A stretch of DNA of 64,000 nt, taken from NCBI GenBank assembly GCA_009779915.1, contig WRBA01000011.1:30374-94373 (forward strand). Reading direction: 5' to 3'. Each line of letters begins with the position of its first letter. Position 1 is the first letter of the stretch. The position numbers and the translations under genes were made by a program. Below the pieces are notes generated by a model. That model was given only the letters and a program-made list of their open reading frames with translations, did not search any database and was not told where the DNA came from. Origin of the DNA: Defluviitaleaceae bacterium. Its GTDB lineage: Bacteria > Bacillota > Clostridia > Lachnospirales > UBA5962. Of this stretch, positions 1-7,992 are shown piece by piece.

Positions 1-259
1 CCAATATAGAATGGATATTTGAAAAGTTATTTTTAATGAAATAAACATTGGGAAAACTTCCAAAAGCATCCTTAGAGTATGTATGGGCAAATTCGTCCTG
101 GTCTATAGCTATAAGCTTTCCCTCAGGAGATAGCTTTTTTGCTATCATAAGACTATGCCCGCCGCCGCCCAGAGTACCGTCAGCATAATATCCATCCGGT
201 TTTATATTTAAGCCATCTATTATTTCGCTCTGCAAAACAGATATATGATTGTATTGCAT
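1..259 (-). CDS. rsmH: RsmH (MraW), 16S rRNA C1402 N4-methyltransferase, N-terminal part
   Basis: Only the first 86 codons are in the window; the gene runs off the left edge. Read on the minus strand it starts MQYNHISVLQSE and contains the SAM-binding loop DGTLGGGGHS followed by an acidic IAIDQD segment, the N-terminal signature of RsmH. The family methylates N4 of C1402 in 16S rRNA. The ATG at 259 has the SD AGGAGG about 10 bases upstream. It lies 30 bases downstream of mraZ, the standard first pair of the division and cell-wall (dcw) cluster, so both are probably cotranscribed and controlled by MraZ. Confidence 0.93.
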   Translation of the reverse strand, partial: MQYNHISVLQSEIIDGLNIKPDGYYADGTLGGGGHSLMIAKKLSPEGKLIAIDQDEFAHTYSKDAFGSFPNVYFIKNNFSNIHSIL

Positions 260-289
260 TATGTCCAGCCTCCTGTTGTATTGTCTGCA

Positions 290-736
290 TTACTCCAACG
301 CGCTTAATTCGTCAAAAATATCATCATCTATTTCGTAGGTGTCAGGTCCTTCAAGCTGCCATCTCTCTTTACTCCATATTTCTATATAATCTTCCATTCC
401 CACTGTTACGACCTCTTTGGTTATTCCAACAGCTTCCCTTAAATCCAAGGGTATCAGAAAGCGACCTTGTGGATCAGTCTCGCATGGATGAGAATTTGAG
501 AAAAATTGCCTTCGTGCAATCACTACTTTTTTATTGAAAGTTGGCATCTTCGCAAATTTTTCCCTCATTTTATTCCACTCAGAGAGCGGGTAGAGAGTGA
601 TACATTTCTTATCTAGGCTTATGGCAACAACAAAAGACGATCCAAGCTCTTCGCGAAACCGTGCCGGAACTATAAGTCTGCCTTTTGTGTCAAGACTATG
701 AAAATTTTTGCCTAGAAGCTTTGTCTCAAAAGTCAT
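290..736 (-). CDS. mraZ: MraZ, transcriptional regulator of the division and cell-wall cluster
   Basis: A 148-residue protein with two AbrB/SpoVT-like half-domains, each carrying the MraZ signature: LDTKGRLIVPARFREEL near residues 15-31 and DPQGRFLIPLDLREA near 85-99. MraZ is a ring-forming DNA-binding protein that represses its own dcw operon. I chose the ATG at 736 over an in-frame GTG at 757 because that GTG lies inside a tandem operator repeat (744-798), and the ATG has a GGTG SD-like sequence 6-7 bases upstream. rsmH follows 30 bases downstream. Family length is normally about 140-150 residues, which fits. Confidence 0.95.
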   Translation of the reverse strand: MTFETKLLGKNFHSLDTKGRLIVPARFREELGSSFVVAISLDKKCITLYPLSEWNKMREKFAKMPTFNKKVVIARRQFFSNSHPCETDPQGRFLIPLDLREAVGITKEVVTVGMEDYIEIWSKERWQLEGPDTYEIDDDIFDELSALE

Positions 737-743
737 GATTTCA

Positions 744-798
744 CCACTTCGCTCCACTTAATAACCACTTTCAACCATTACTAACCACATTCTACCCC
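744..798 (-). promoter_or_regulatory. Tandem MraZ-box operator upstream of mraZ
   Basis: On the minus strand GTGG (once ATGG, and GGGG at the outermost position) recurs with spacings of 10, 11, 10, 10 and 10 bases; plus-strand CCAC/CCAT/CCCC cores start at 744, 754, 765, 775, 785 and 795. One-turn spacing of short G-rich repeats directly before mraZ is the known form of MraZ operators. The number of repeats is higher than the three or four usually described. Assignment to MraZ binding is inference from position and spacing. Confidence 0.75.
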
Positions 799-937
799 AA
801 AGGATGAGTTTTGGCAATATTATTTATACGCAATTTTCTGTGAGTAGCTTGTCATTCTATGTAATTCTTTAAAATTTAATTTGTCGAAATTTGTAAATTT
901 TTTAAATTTCTAAATTTTCTTTTATAAAAAGCGCAAC

Positions 938-974
938 AAAAAAGCCAATGCTTGTATTTGCAGTACAAGCATTG
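938..974 (-). terminator. Rho-independent terminator after the acidic membrane-protein gene
   Basis: An 11-bp perfect stem (946-956 with 964-974, CAATGCTTGTA) has a 7-base loop and is followed on the minus strand by GC and a run of six T. It lies about 100 bases past the stop at 1077, between that gene and the mraZ promoter. The rest of 799-1076 is AT-rich with no other feature that I can see. Confidence 0.85.
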
Positions 975-1076
975 ACCTGAACGTTTGTTTTGTATTTGTT
1001 TTTTCTTCTTTTTGCTACAGCTTAGTTTGAAGTTTCTTAAGGTTTTATTAAGGCGTCTTCAATAAATTATTTTAAC

Positions 1077-3095
1077 TTACAGTAATATCCGCTCGAATAT
1101 ATGCACTCCACCTTCAAAGGTACCTGCGACTAAATAAGTCCGTACTTCTCCCCTTGCATAAATTTCAAATTCGGCTACAAACTGGCTGTCAAACCAATAA
1201 TAGAATATAAGCTCAACCTGTTCCGCACCATCGGCTCTAAGAAATTCCCCCGCTGCTGCGATAAACCTTTCATCATTTAGGGCACGGCGGTAAGCCACTC
1301 TTGTATCAATATCCATATTTGCCGCTAAATCACCCTGTCTGATTTGTACGCTGTTTAATCTAAGCTCGTGTATTGTAAGTCCTTCTATTTCATCAATATC
1401 CGCTATTCTGCGAGTGTCAAATAAAATATCCGCACCTATTGGTGCTGAGATAACATCACCTTCGATTTGATACATTCTCCCCAAAGAATCCCTTAGAGTA
1501 AGAACAGTTTCAAAATCTCCTTGAACTCTTTGACCGTCCGCATCTATAATATGAGCTACCACTACATATATTGGTCCCATCCTGCCCATTCTCTCAAGTG
1601 TAAGAGTATGTTCCCCAAGCATTATCATCTGCTCAGTATAAGGTCTGTTTCGCATAAGCTCCCTGATGTTAATTATCATATTCGGCTCATAATGAAAGTG
1701 AAGACCTGCAAGGATTAAACCTAGAGCACCTTCAACCCTGTTTGCAGCCGGAAATTCAACATTATATATAGTAGTTTCCTCATCTACCCTGTGAAATCTT
1801 AAGTCTCTGGCTGGTAATCGGCGCCCGCCTAAATCCAAGTGTACCTCATCAAAGCTTAAATTCCCATTGCCTCCGCGATGCAGCCCAAAAGTAATATTAG
1901 TTGTAGTATTAGAAAAATAAGCATTTTGAATATCTAATGTAAAATAATCATTTTCCACTAAAATACGTCTGCCGCCAATATGAATAACCGGCATGCTCCT
2001 TAGCCGCCCATCAAAACGGAAAGGAAATTCATGTACAGTACCTGATGAAATCTCTTCAACAGAAAGCACTACCCCTGTTATCCCATTATCCAAAGGTTCA
2101 AACCTAAGACTTCTACCAAAATTATCTTCAACAAGAGAGCTTGGCAAAAGCCTGTATTCCTTATTATTGCTGTCTATAACTTTAATATTATACCTATCCC
2201 AGACTACATTGTATCTAAATCTAAATTCCGCAACCTTTTCGTTAACTACAATTTCAACAGGTTCAATAATATCCATCCTAAAAAGCACAGGCGTGGATGA
2301 AAGGAATATCGAACTTGAATTATTTGCCACTTGCCTTGCAAGCTCCGTCGGGGTTTCAACATTTCTTATAAGCTCATTTTCCCCAGCCGCCAGAGCATGC
2401 ATTGTATTTAAAATTAAAAAGCCTGCACCGCCAACTACTAAAATAGTCAGTAAAAGAAATACCATCAAAACATACGCAAAGGAAGGTCCTTTAAATGAGG
2501 GTAAAATAGCCCCTAACTTCTTAAACAGTCTTCTCTTGCCGGTTTCAAGCTCTTCATCGTTTTCATCTTCATCCGATTGCGAATTATCAGCTCCATTAAC
2601 AAAACGTTCGTATTCACTTACTGTGTCCGAGTTTTCCGAAGCCTGGGCTTTGTCAAACGGATCATCGCGCTCAACCGTATCGTAAACAGAAACATCCTTT
2701 ATAAACTCTATCTCATCTTCATCAAAATCCGAATCAAAGTCCTGCAAATTGTCACCACTGCCAAGTTCGTTAAAATTAAAGTCAAGATCATTCAATTTTT
2801 CACTGGCAACAGCAGCGTCGTCAGAATCAAGATCCTCATCATCGCCAAAATCAAAGTCAAGGTCTTCCAAGTTAATATTATCAATATCAAATTCGTCAAA
2901 ATCAGTATCAGGACTTTCTGTAACAGCATCATCTGCAACAGACTCTAATTCTGCCTCACCTAATATTTCCTCATCTTCAACCTGTTTCTCCTCATTCAAG
3001 CCAAGTCCCTCTAAAAGCTCAGCCATTTCATCATCATTAAGAATAGAGGCTAAATCGTCATCCATATCATCAAATTTAATCTTATCATCATCCAT
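1077..3095 (-). CDS. Single-pass membrane protein with acidic cytoplasmic N-terminus, unknown function
   Basis: I do not recognise a family. The first ~195 residues are extremely rich in Asp and Glu (stretches such as DFDFGDDEDLDSDD) and probably disordered. Basic residues (GKRRLFKK) precede one membrane helix at about 205-230 (MVFLLLTILVVGGAGFLIL), followed by about 440 residues of predicted beta-rich extracytoplasmic sequence. The topology should be acidic tail inside, C-domain outside. I chose the ATG at 3095 rather than the GTG at 3104 because AGGTG sits 6 bases before it. It is followed by a strong terminator. A 37-codon membrane ORF lies 139 bases upstream in the same orientation. Confidence 0.8.
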   Translation of the reverse strand: MDDDKIKFDDMDDDLASILNDDEMAELLEGLGLNEEKQVEDEEILGEAELESVADDAVTESPDTDFDEFDIDNINLEDLDFDFGDDEDLDSDDAAVASEKLNDLDFNFNELGSGDNLQDFDSDFDEDEIEFIKDVSVYDTVERDDPFDKAQASENSDTVSEYERFVNGADNSQSDEDENDEELETGKRRLFKKLGAILPSFKGPSFAYVLMVFLLLTILVVGGAGFLILNTMHALAAGENELIRNVETPTELARQVANNSSSIFLSSTPVLFRMDIIEPVEIVVNEKVAEFRFRYNVVWDRYNIKVIDSNNKEYRLLPSSLVEDNFGRSLRFEPLDNGITGVVLSVEEISSGTVHEFPFRFDGRLRSMPVIHIGGRRILVENDYFTLDIQNAYFSNTTTNITFGLHRGGNGNLSFDEVHLDLGGRRLPARDLRFHRVDEETTIYNVEFPAANRVEGALGLILAGLHFHYEPNMIINIRELMRNRPYTEQMIMLGEHTLTLERMGRMGPIYVVVAHIIDADGQRVQGDFETVLTLRDSLGRMYQIEGDVISAPIGADILFDTRRIADIDEIEGLTIHELRLNSVQIRQGDLAANMDIDTRVAYRRALNDERFIAAAGEFLRADGAEQVELIFYYWFDSQFVAEFEIYARGEVRTYLVAGTFEGGVHIFERILL

Positions 3096-3234
3096 GATTA
3101 TCACCTGCCTGAATGTTTTTTCTACACCAAAGTCAATACAAACTTACAAAATAGCATTATCTGAGTTTTTATCGACATTTCCAGGTTTTTTCTTAACAAA
3201 TTAGCAGCTTTCCTAAGCCGGAAATATATGTAAA

Positions 3235-3348
3235 TTAAAATAATGCAAACACAAATGGAGCGATTACCGATAATAACATTACAAGTACAAGGAATATAGC
3301 AATTGCCGCCGCAATAATTCTTTTTTTATCTTTTTTAGGCTTTCTCAT
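3235..3348 (-). CDS. 37-residue single-helix membrane protein
   Basis: A short frame starting MRKPKKDKKR, then one long hydrophobic segment (IIAAAIAIFLVLVMLLSVIA) ending PFVFALF. A GGGAGAG SD lies 5 bases before the ATG at 3348. The positively charged N-terminus implies N-in topology. In style it resembles the very short membrane proteins of the DUF4044 type, but I cannot assign it. It may be cotranscribed with the downstream acidic membrane-protein gene. Confidence 0.7.
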   Translation of the reverse strand: MRKPKKDKKRIIAAAIAIFLVLVMLLSVIAPFVFALF

Positions 3349-3450
3349 AGTCACTCTCCCAAATTTCTTTATATTCATGTGTCCATTAAAAGTATATCAT
3401 AGTTAATTTAAATACAAAAGCAGAAAATTTATTAAGTATTATTTAAGCAT

Positions 3451-3478
3451 TTGACGATAATAATTCATACATTATTAA
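3451..3478 (+). promoter_or_regulatory. Possible sigma-A promoter for the 3575 gene
   Basis: TTGACG at 3451-3456 is followed after 16 bases by TATTAA at 3473-3478. The -35 is strong and the -10 weak. It lies about 95 bases before the next plus-strand start. Tentative. Confidence 0.35.
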
Positions 3479-3574
3479 TGTAGAAATCAGACCGCTTCGC
3501 TAACCTGTTTTTGTCAAATTCTATGCCGAAAAGATGGCAGGACGCGGTTCTATTATATAAAATGGAGGTGTACT

Positions 3575-4243
3575 ATGCCAGACTTTGTCGCACGATATAT
3601 GGGGCTTGCTTTATTTGTAATTTTTGCATTTTGGTTTAAGTTTATTATAGGTCGTTCCGGTAAAAACCAAAAAAATAAAAAAGAAAAACTTATGACTGAT
3701 GAGCGTGAGGCTAATTTTTCTCGCGTGCAAGAGATACCTGAGCATATGAAATATGCTCCCGATATTAGTAAGCTGCCTGTAAAGGAGTATTTAGGTGATG
3801 AGAAGTCTGACAAAGCTGCCACAATGCAAGAGCGAGCCTTAAAAGCTGCTGAATTGCCTATGCTGCGCCTCGACCCCCCTATGACAAACATCGACATTAA
3901 ACGAGCTTTCGGAGCAACCAATTTGGAAACTATAACTGCCCGGGAGGAAAATTATGAGCAGTATACCCGCGCCCTTTCAAACTGGGCAGCAGAGCTTATA
4001 GCACTCGACAATTACGAAGATGCGGAAATTATACTTAATATTTGTGTTGATATGAAAGCACTCTTTTTCCTGCCCTATTCTTTACTTTGTGATATATATG
4101 AAAAAACAGTAAATAAAGATGGTCTTTTAAATCTCCAAAATAAAATAAGTAATGTTGATATTATTAGAAATAATGAGTCATTATTTGGGAAAATTAATGA
4201 ATATATTAGTATTAAATACTCCGCACTTAACCCTGATATGTAA
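3575..4243 (+). CDS. Membrane-anchored protein with helical C-terminal repeats, unknown function
   Basis: A 222-residue protein with one N-terminal membrane helix (about residues 5-26, ARYMGLALFVIFAFWFKFII), a basic linker (KNQKNKKEK), a charged middle region and a C-terminal alpha-helical part from about residue 130 (YTRALSNWAAELIALDNYEDAEIILN) that resembles a degenerate TPR. The ATG at 3575 has TGGAGGTG 4-5 bases upstream. It ends 17 bases before a glycosyltransferase in the same direction, so the two probably form an operon; a scaffolding role in envelope glycolipid synthesis is possible but only inferred from position. Confidence 0.75.
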   Translation: MPDFVARYMGLALFVIFAFWFKFIIGRSGKNQKNKKEKLMTDEREANFSRVQEIPEHMKYAPDISKLPVKEYLGDEKSDKAATMQERALKAAELPMLRLDPPMTNIDIKRAFGATNLETITAREENYEQYTRALSNWAAELIALDNYEDAEIILNICVDMKALFFLPYSLLCDIYEKTVNKDGLLNLQNKISNVDIIRNNESLFGKINEYISIKYSALNPDM

Positions 4244-4260
4244 ATTTGGAGGCATTTGTA

Positions 4261-5466
4261 ATGAATATAGGGCTTTTTACTGACACTTATTTTCCTCAAA
4301 TAAATGGTGTTGCAACCTCCACTAAAATACTTGAGCATGAGCTTACTAATTTAGGGCATAAGGTTTATATTTTCACAACCACAGACCCAAAAGCCCCTAA
4401 AAACGAATCCGGCATATACAGATTACCAAGTATGCCTTTTACTTTCCTACCTTCTCATAGAATGACCTTTATTTATCCTCCCAGACTTTTGGCTAGAATG
4501 CGAAAATTTAACTTAGACATTATTCATACTCAAACCGAATTTCCAATCGGTATATTTGGTAAAATCGTTTCAACTATTCATAAAATTCCATCAGTTCACA
4601 CATATCACACTATGTATGAGGATTATGTCCATTATATAGCTAATGGTCATCTTATCACTCCTAAAATGGCGGCAAGATATTCCCGTATTTTTTGCAATAA
4701 ATCAAATGCTGTAATAGCCCCTGCGGAAAAAGCTAAGGCTTACCTTGAAGAAATTAGTGTAGTAAAGCCAATAAGTATAATCCCTACAGGTCTTGTTTTT
4801 GAACCCTTTAGCCGCGACAATTACTCAAAAGAGGAGCTTGAACATACTAAATTATCCTTAGGTATTAACCTATCAGACCCTGTAATAGTAAATGTGGGGC
4901 GTATTGCTCATGAAAAAAGTCTGGATATTGTTATAAATCAAATGCCTTCTCTTCTTGAGAAAATACCAAATGCAAAGCTTTTGATTGTTGGTGACGGACC
5001 TAAGCGAACAGAGCTTACCGTGCTTTCCAAAAATTTGGGAATAGAAAATTCTGTTATTTTTGCCGGAGCAAAACCTTGGATCCAGATAGGTAAATATTAT
5101 CAATTAGGTGATGTGTTTGTTTCAGCCAGCACCTCGGAAACCCAAGGTCTTACTTATATTGAAGCTATGGCTGCTAAAGTTGTTGTAGTTGCTAAAAAAG
5201 ACCCAAGTATCAAAGATGTGATTATTAATGGCTTTACCGGTTATTATTTTGAGAAAGATGAGGAACTTAGTTCTGTATTATATAAGGCTTTACTTTGCTC
5301 TAAGGAAAGAGAAAGGATATCAAACTCAGCATATAACCATATATCTCATATGTCCAGTAAAAATTTTGCAAAAAATGTTGAGGCTTTGTATATGGAAGTT
5401 TTGTCAAGTACAGGTTCAAAACCTCATAGAAAATTTAAAAAAATCACCCTGAAAATCTTTAGATGA
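4261..5466 (+). CDS. Family 4 glycosyltransferase, diacylglycerol glucosyltransferase-like
   Basis: A 401-residue GT-B enzyme. The N-terminus MNIGLFTDTYFPQINGVAT and HTYHTMYEDYVHYI around residue 105 are typical of GT4 enzymes that transfer glucose to diacylglycerol, making membrane glycolipids and lipoteichoic acid anchors. The donor-binding C-domain has VNVGRIAHEKSLD and the E-x7-E motif in SETQGLTYIEAMAA near residue 290. I chose the ATG at 4261, with GGAGG 8 bases upstream, over a TTG at 4246. The exact acceptor cannot be read from sequence. The upstream membrane protein is 17 bases away. Confidence 0.88.
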   Translation: MNIGLFTDTYFPQINGVATSTKILEHELTNLGHKVYIFTTTDPKAPKNESGIYRLPSMPFTFLPSHRMTFIYPPRLLARMRKFNLDIIHTQTEFPIGIFGKIVSTIHKIPSVHTYHTMYEDYVHYIANGHLITPKMAARYSRIFCNKSNAVIAPAEKAKAYLEEISVVKPISIIPTGLVFEPFSRDNYSKEELEHTKLSLGINLSDPVIVNVGRIAHEKSLDIVINQMPSLLEKIPNAKLLIVGDGPKRTELTVLSKNLGIENSVIFAGAKPWIQIGKYYQLGDVFVSASTSETQGLTYIEAMAAKVVVVAKKDPSIKDVIINGFTGYYFEKDEELSSVLYKALLCSKERERISNSAYNHISHMSSKNFAKNVEALYMEVLSSTGSKPHRKFKKITLKIFR

Positions 5467-5552
5467 TTGATGATTGGAAATATTCGGAAAAATTGGAAAA
5501 GTTTGAGAGTTTCGCGTATTCGAAGAAGATGTATTTTGCAAATTATATAATT

Positions 5553-5596
5553 ATCCACACAAAATAGTTGCTTTAGCTTTACTATTTTGTGTGGAT
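5553..5596. terminator. Bidirectional hairpin between convergent genes
   Basis: A 16-bp perfect stem (5553-5568 with 5581-5596, ATCCACACAAAATAGT) and a 12-base loop lie between the glycosyltransferase (+) and the YczE-like gene (-). There is only a weak T-run on either side, so termination is likely but not certain. Confidence 0.65.
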
Positions 5597-5630
5597 TTCA
5601 GTTTATTCCTAAAAAACACTTTTCTCATCC

Positions 5631-6338
5631 TCACATATCTCCTTTGTTAGCTAAAGCCCCCTTTGCAAATCTATAAAGCCACTCAATGCCTTTCCTTGCA
5701 AAAGGCATAAATTTCCCTATTAAAATAGCTGAAATAAGAGTACCTTCACGTACACCATGCAACTCGCCAAAAAATGCTAATGAAATAACAATTCCGATAA
5801 CCACCAGGGCTGAGTCAAACAAAACTTTTATGCGGTGAAAAGCACTGCCCTCTATCTTGTATACAATTGCTTCCACAAGCCCTTCCGAGGACAGATTCAC
5901 AAGCTTTGCCTGCATATAAAAGACAACACCGCTGGAGATAAGCACTATACCTATCCCCAGCATAAGAAGCTGCCCGGCGTAAGTAGGTATCCTAAAATCC
6001 CCTACTATTAACCTTGCGGCACTGACAAAATACCCAAATACAAAAGAAAAAATGATTTGAGTAAGATTAATCCATTTAAATTCTTTTCGCATTATGATAA
6101 TTTGTAATAAAATAAAAGTCAGAAATAAAATTGTAACACATATGCCCATATCAATGCCTAAAATTTCACTGGCAACAAAAGGCACAAGCTGTATAGGAGA
6201 TATACCAAGCTCAGCATTAATAGCAAAGGCTACACCTAAAGCCCATATGAAAAGTCCCGCGTTATAAATTAAAATCCGCTCTATAAGGCGTTTCTCTCTC
6301 ACCATACTTACAAATTTCTTAATATCAATATTCGTCAT
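5631..6338 (-). CDS. YczE/YitT-like integral membrane protein
   Basis: A 235-residue hydrophobic protein with about five membrane helices, beginning in the RILIYNAGLFIWALGVAFAI region and containing the NAELGISPIQLVPF segment typical of the YczE (DUF6198) branch of YitT-like proteins. Biochemical function is unknown in this family. It starts 4 bases after butyrate kinase and ends the ptb-ior-buk cluster, so a role in exporting or importing a product of that pathway is conceivable, but this is only inference from context. Confidence 0.82.
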   Translation of the reverse strand: MTNIDIKKFVSMVREKRLIERILIYNAGLFIWALGVAFAINAELGISPIQLVPFVASEILGIDMGICVTILFLTFILLQIIIMRKEFKWINLTQIIFSFVFGYFVSAARLIVGDFRIPTYAGQLLMLGIGIVLISSGVVFYMQAKLVNLSSEGLVEAIVYKIEGSAFHRIKVLFDSALVVIGIVISLAFFGELHGVREGTLISAILIGKFMPFARKGIEWLYRFAKGALANKGDM

Positions 6339-6342
6339 AGGC

Positions 6343-7404
6343 TTATAACTCCCTTGCCGCTTCTTCGCCTGTAATTATACGCAAACATCCGGCGGCTAAG
6401 GCTTCAAGCTCGTATTCACCGGGCATAATGACAACAGGTGCTAAAAATGCCACTCCCTCGGAAATATAATCGGTAACAAGCTCCGACTTTGCAATACCTC
6501 CGGTGATGATTACAGCGTCAACTTTGCCTTTGAGGGCGGTGCTTAGGCTTCCGATAGCTTTTGAGATATTGTAGCACATAGCTAAAAGCACTGACTCAGC
6601 TTTTTTATCCCCATCCTTTATCATTTCCTCTACTATGCGTACATCTGTTGTGCCAAGATGAGCCACAATGCCGCCATTGCCGCGGATACGCCTCTTAAGC
6701 TCATTCTTTTGCAAGCCATGTTCAAAGGCAAAATCCACAAAGTCCAGTAAAGGTGCGCCCCCGGCACGCTCCGGCGAAAACGGACCGATATCATCCCCAA
6801 CGGAATCTATCATTTTTCCTTTTTCATATGCCGAAAGTGACGCACCGCCCCCTAAATGGGCAATAATCAAGTTTAACTCCTCGAAATTTTTACCGATTTT
6901 CTTGGCATACTGTATGGATTGGGCACGAGAGTTAAGGACATGGGATAAACTCTTTCTATTAATCTCAGGAAAGCCTGTTATAGCCGCAATTTCCGGCAAA
7001 ATTCCGGCAGAGACCGCATCATAAATATAAGCGTCACAGCCAGCTTCCTGTGCTACCAAATCAGCCAAAAGAGAGCCTAAGTTTGAGGCATGAATACCAC
7101 CAAGTCCTTTTGTAACCCAATCTTTCATTTTTTCATTAACCTTATAGCCTCCGGCTTCAATGGGAGGCAGCAAGCCCCCCCGCCCTACTATTGCTGAAAG
7201 GTCACTGGGCTTATAACCGCGGTCTTTAAGGGCTTTAAGCACAAAGTCCAACCGAAAATGCTTTTGAGCAGGCAAATCTGGAAAAGCCTGAAGTTCTTCC
7301 CGCTTATGCTCAATGCTTTCGGTAAAAACCACTTCTTCATCCTTAAACAAACCAATCTTTGTAGATGTAGAACCTGGATTGATAGCAAGAATTAAATGTG
7401 ACAT
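6343..7404 (-). CDS. buk: Butyrate kinase (acyl-phosphate to acid plus ATP)
   Basis: A 353-residue ASKHA-fold kinase, full length for the family. It starts with the phosphate-1 motif ILAINPGSTSTKIGLF, carries the IAHLGGGASLSAYEKGKMID block near residues 184-205 and ends with ITGGIAKSE near 301-309. The enzyme converts acyl phosphate and ADP to carboxylate and ATP. With the ptb-type transferase and indolepyruvate oxidoreductase in the same cluster, the natural substrates may be arylacetyl or branched-chain acyl phosphates rather than only butyryl phosphate (inference). It lies 12 bases after iorB. Confidence 0.95.
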   Translation of the reverse strand: MSHLILAINPGSTSTKIGLFKDEEVVFTESIEHKREELQAFPDLPAQKHFRLDFVLKALKDRGYKPSDLSAIVGRGGLLPPIEAGGYKVNEKMKDWVTKGLGGIHASNLGSLLADLVAQEAGCDAYIYDAVSAGILPEIAAITGFPEINRKSLSHVLNSRAQSIQYAKKIGKNFEELNLIIAHLGGGASLSAYEKGKMIDSVGDDIGPFSPERAGGAPLLDFVDFAFEHGLQKNELKRRIRGNGGIVAHLGTTDVRIVEEMIKDGDKKAESVLLAMCYNISKAIGSLSTALKGKVDAVIITGGIAKSELVTDYISEGVAFLAPVVIMPGEYELEALAAGCLRIITGEEAAREL

Positions 7405-7416
7405 ATGTATATCCTC

Positions 7417-7992
7417 CTATACAAGGCTCATGCCGCGCGCAAATGCTTTTTGGTTTATTTCCACAAAAGCCGGTCTTACATTTGCGGCAATAATACTCAT
7501 CCAATCAATATCCATAAGTCCCATCAGCTTAACTGTGGCACCAAGCAGGAGTATGTTAAGAGCGCGGGGATTGCCAAGCTTTACAGCCTCTCCATAGGCA
7601 TCTAAAACAACTGTATCAATTTTTCCTTGTATCTCCTCTAATATCTTATCCGAATAAACTGCCTGACCAATAAGCACAGGCATCGGACTCCAAACAAGGC
7701 TGTTTACCACAGCTTTCCCTGTAGGTTTTAAATACTCAAGCCATCTAAGTGCCTCCATCTGCTCGAAAGAAACAAGTATATCCGCACCAGCCCTTTCAAT
7801 TACAGGAGAGTAAACTTTATCACCATAACGCACATGGGTGGAAACCGCGCCGCCTCTTTGGCTCATACCATGTATTTCGCTCATTTTCACATCATAGCCG
7901 GCCTCCAATAAGCCTTGGGAAAGAATTTTCGAGGCAAGAATAGTCCCTTGACCTCCAACGCCTACCAGCAATATGCTCTTTGTAGCCTTCAT
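7417..7992 (-). CDS. iorB: Indolepyruvate:ferredoxin oxidoreductase, beta (gamma-type) subunit
   Basis: 191 residues. The N-terminus (KSILLVGVGGQGTILASKIL) is the GxGGQG motif of the 2-oxoacid:acceptor oxidoreductase gamma domain, followed by EIHGMSQRGGAV. It forms the heterodimeric enzyme with IorA encoded immediately upstream; the iorA stop and the iorB start are adjacent. The reaction is oxidative decarboxylation of aryl pyruvates to aryl-CoA with reduction of ferredoxin. Length and motifs are as expected. Confidence 0.95.
   Translation of the reverse strand: MKATKSILLVGVGGQGTILASKILSQGLLEAGYDVKMSEIHGMSQRGGAVSTHVRYGDKVYSPVIERAGADILVSFEQMEALRWLEYLKPTGKAVVNSLVWSPMPVLIGQAVYSDKILEEIQGKIDTVVLDAYGEAVKLGNPRALNILLLGATVKLMGLMDIDWMSIIAANVRPAFVEINQKAFARGMSLV

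Noticed and set aside
755..757. GTG start of mraZ
   Set aside because: The GTG is part of the tandem operator repeat and has no SD of its own; the ATG at 736 is better placed.
1993..3204. Several plus-strand ORFs of 120-230 codons across the acidic membrane protein gene
   Set aside because: They are antisense shadows of the Asp/Glu-rich gene, giving Ser-rich low-complexity translations without SD.
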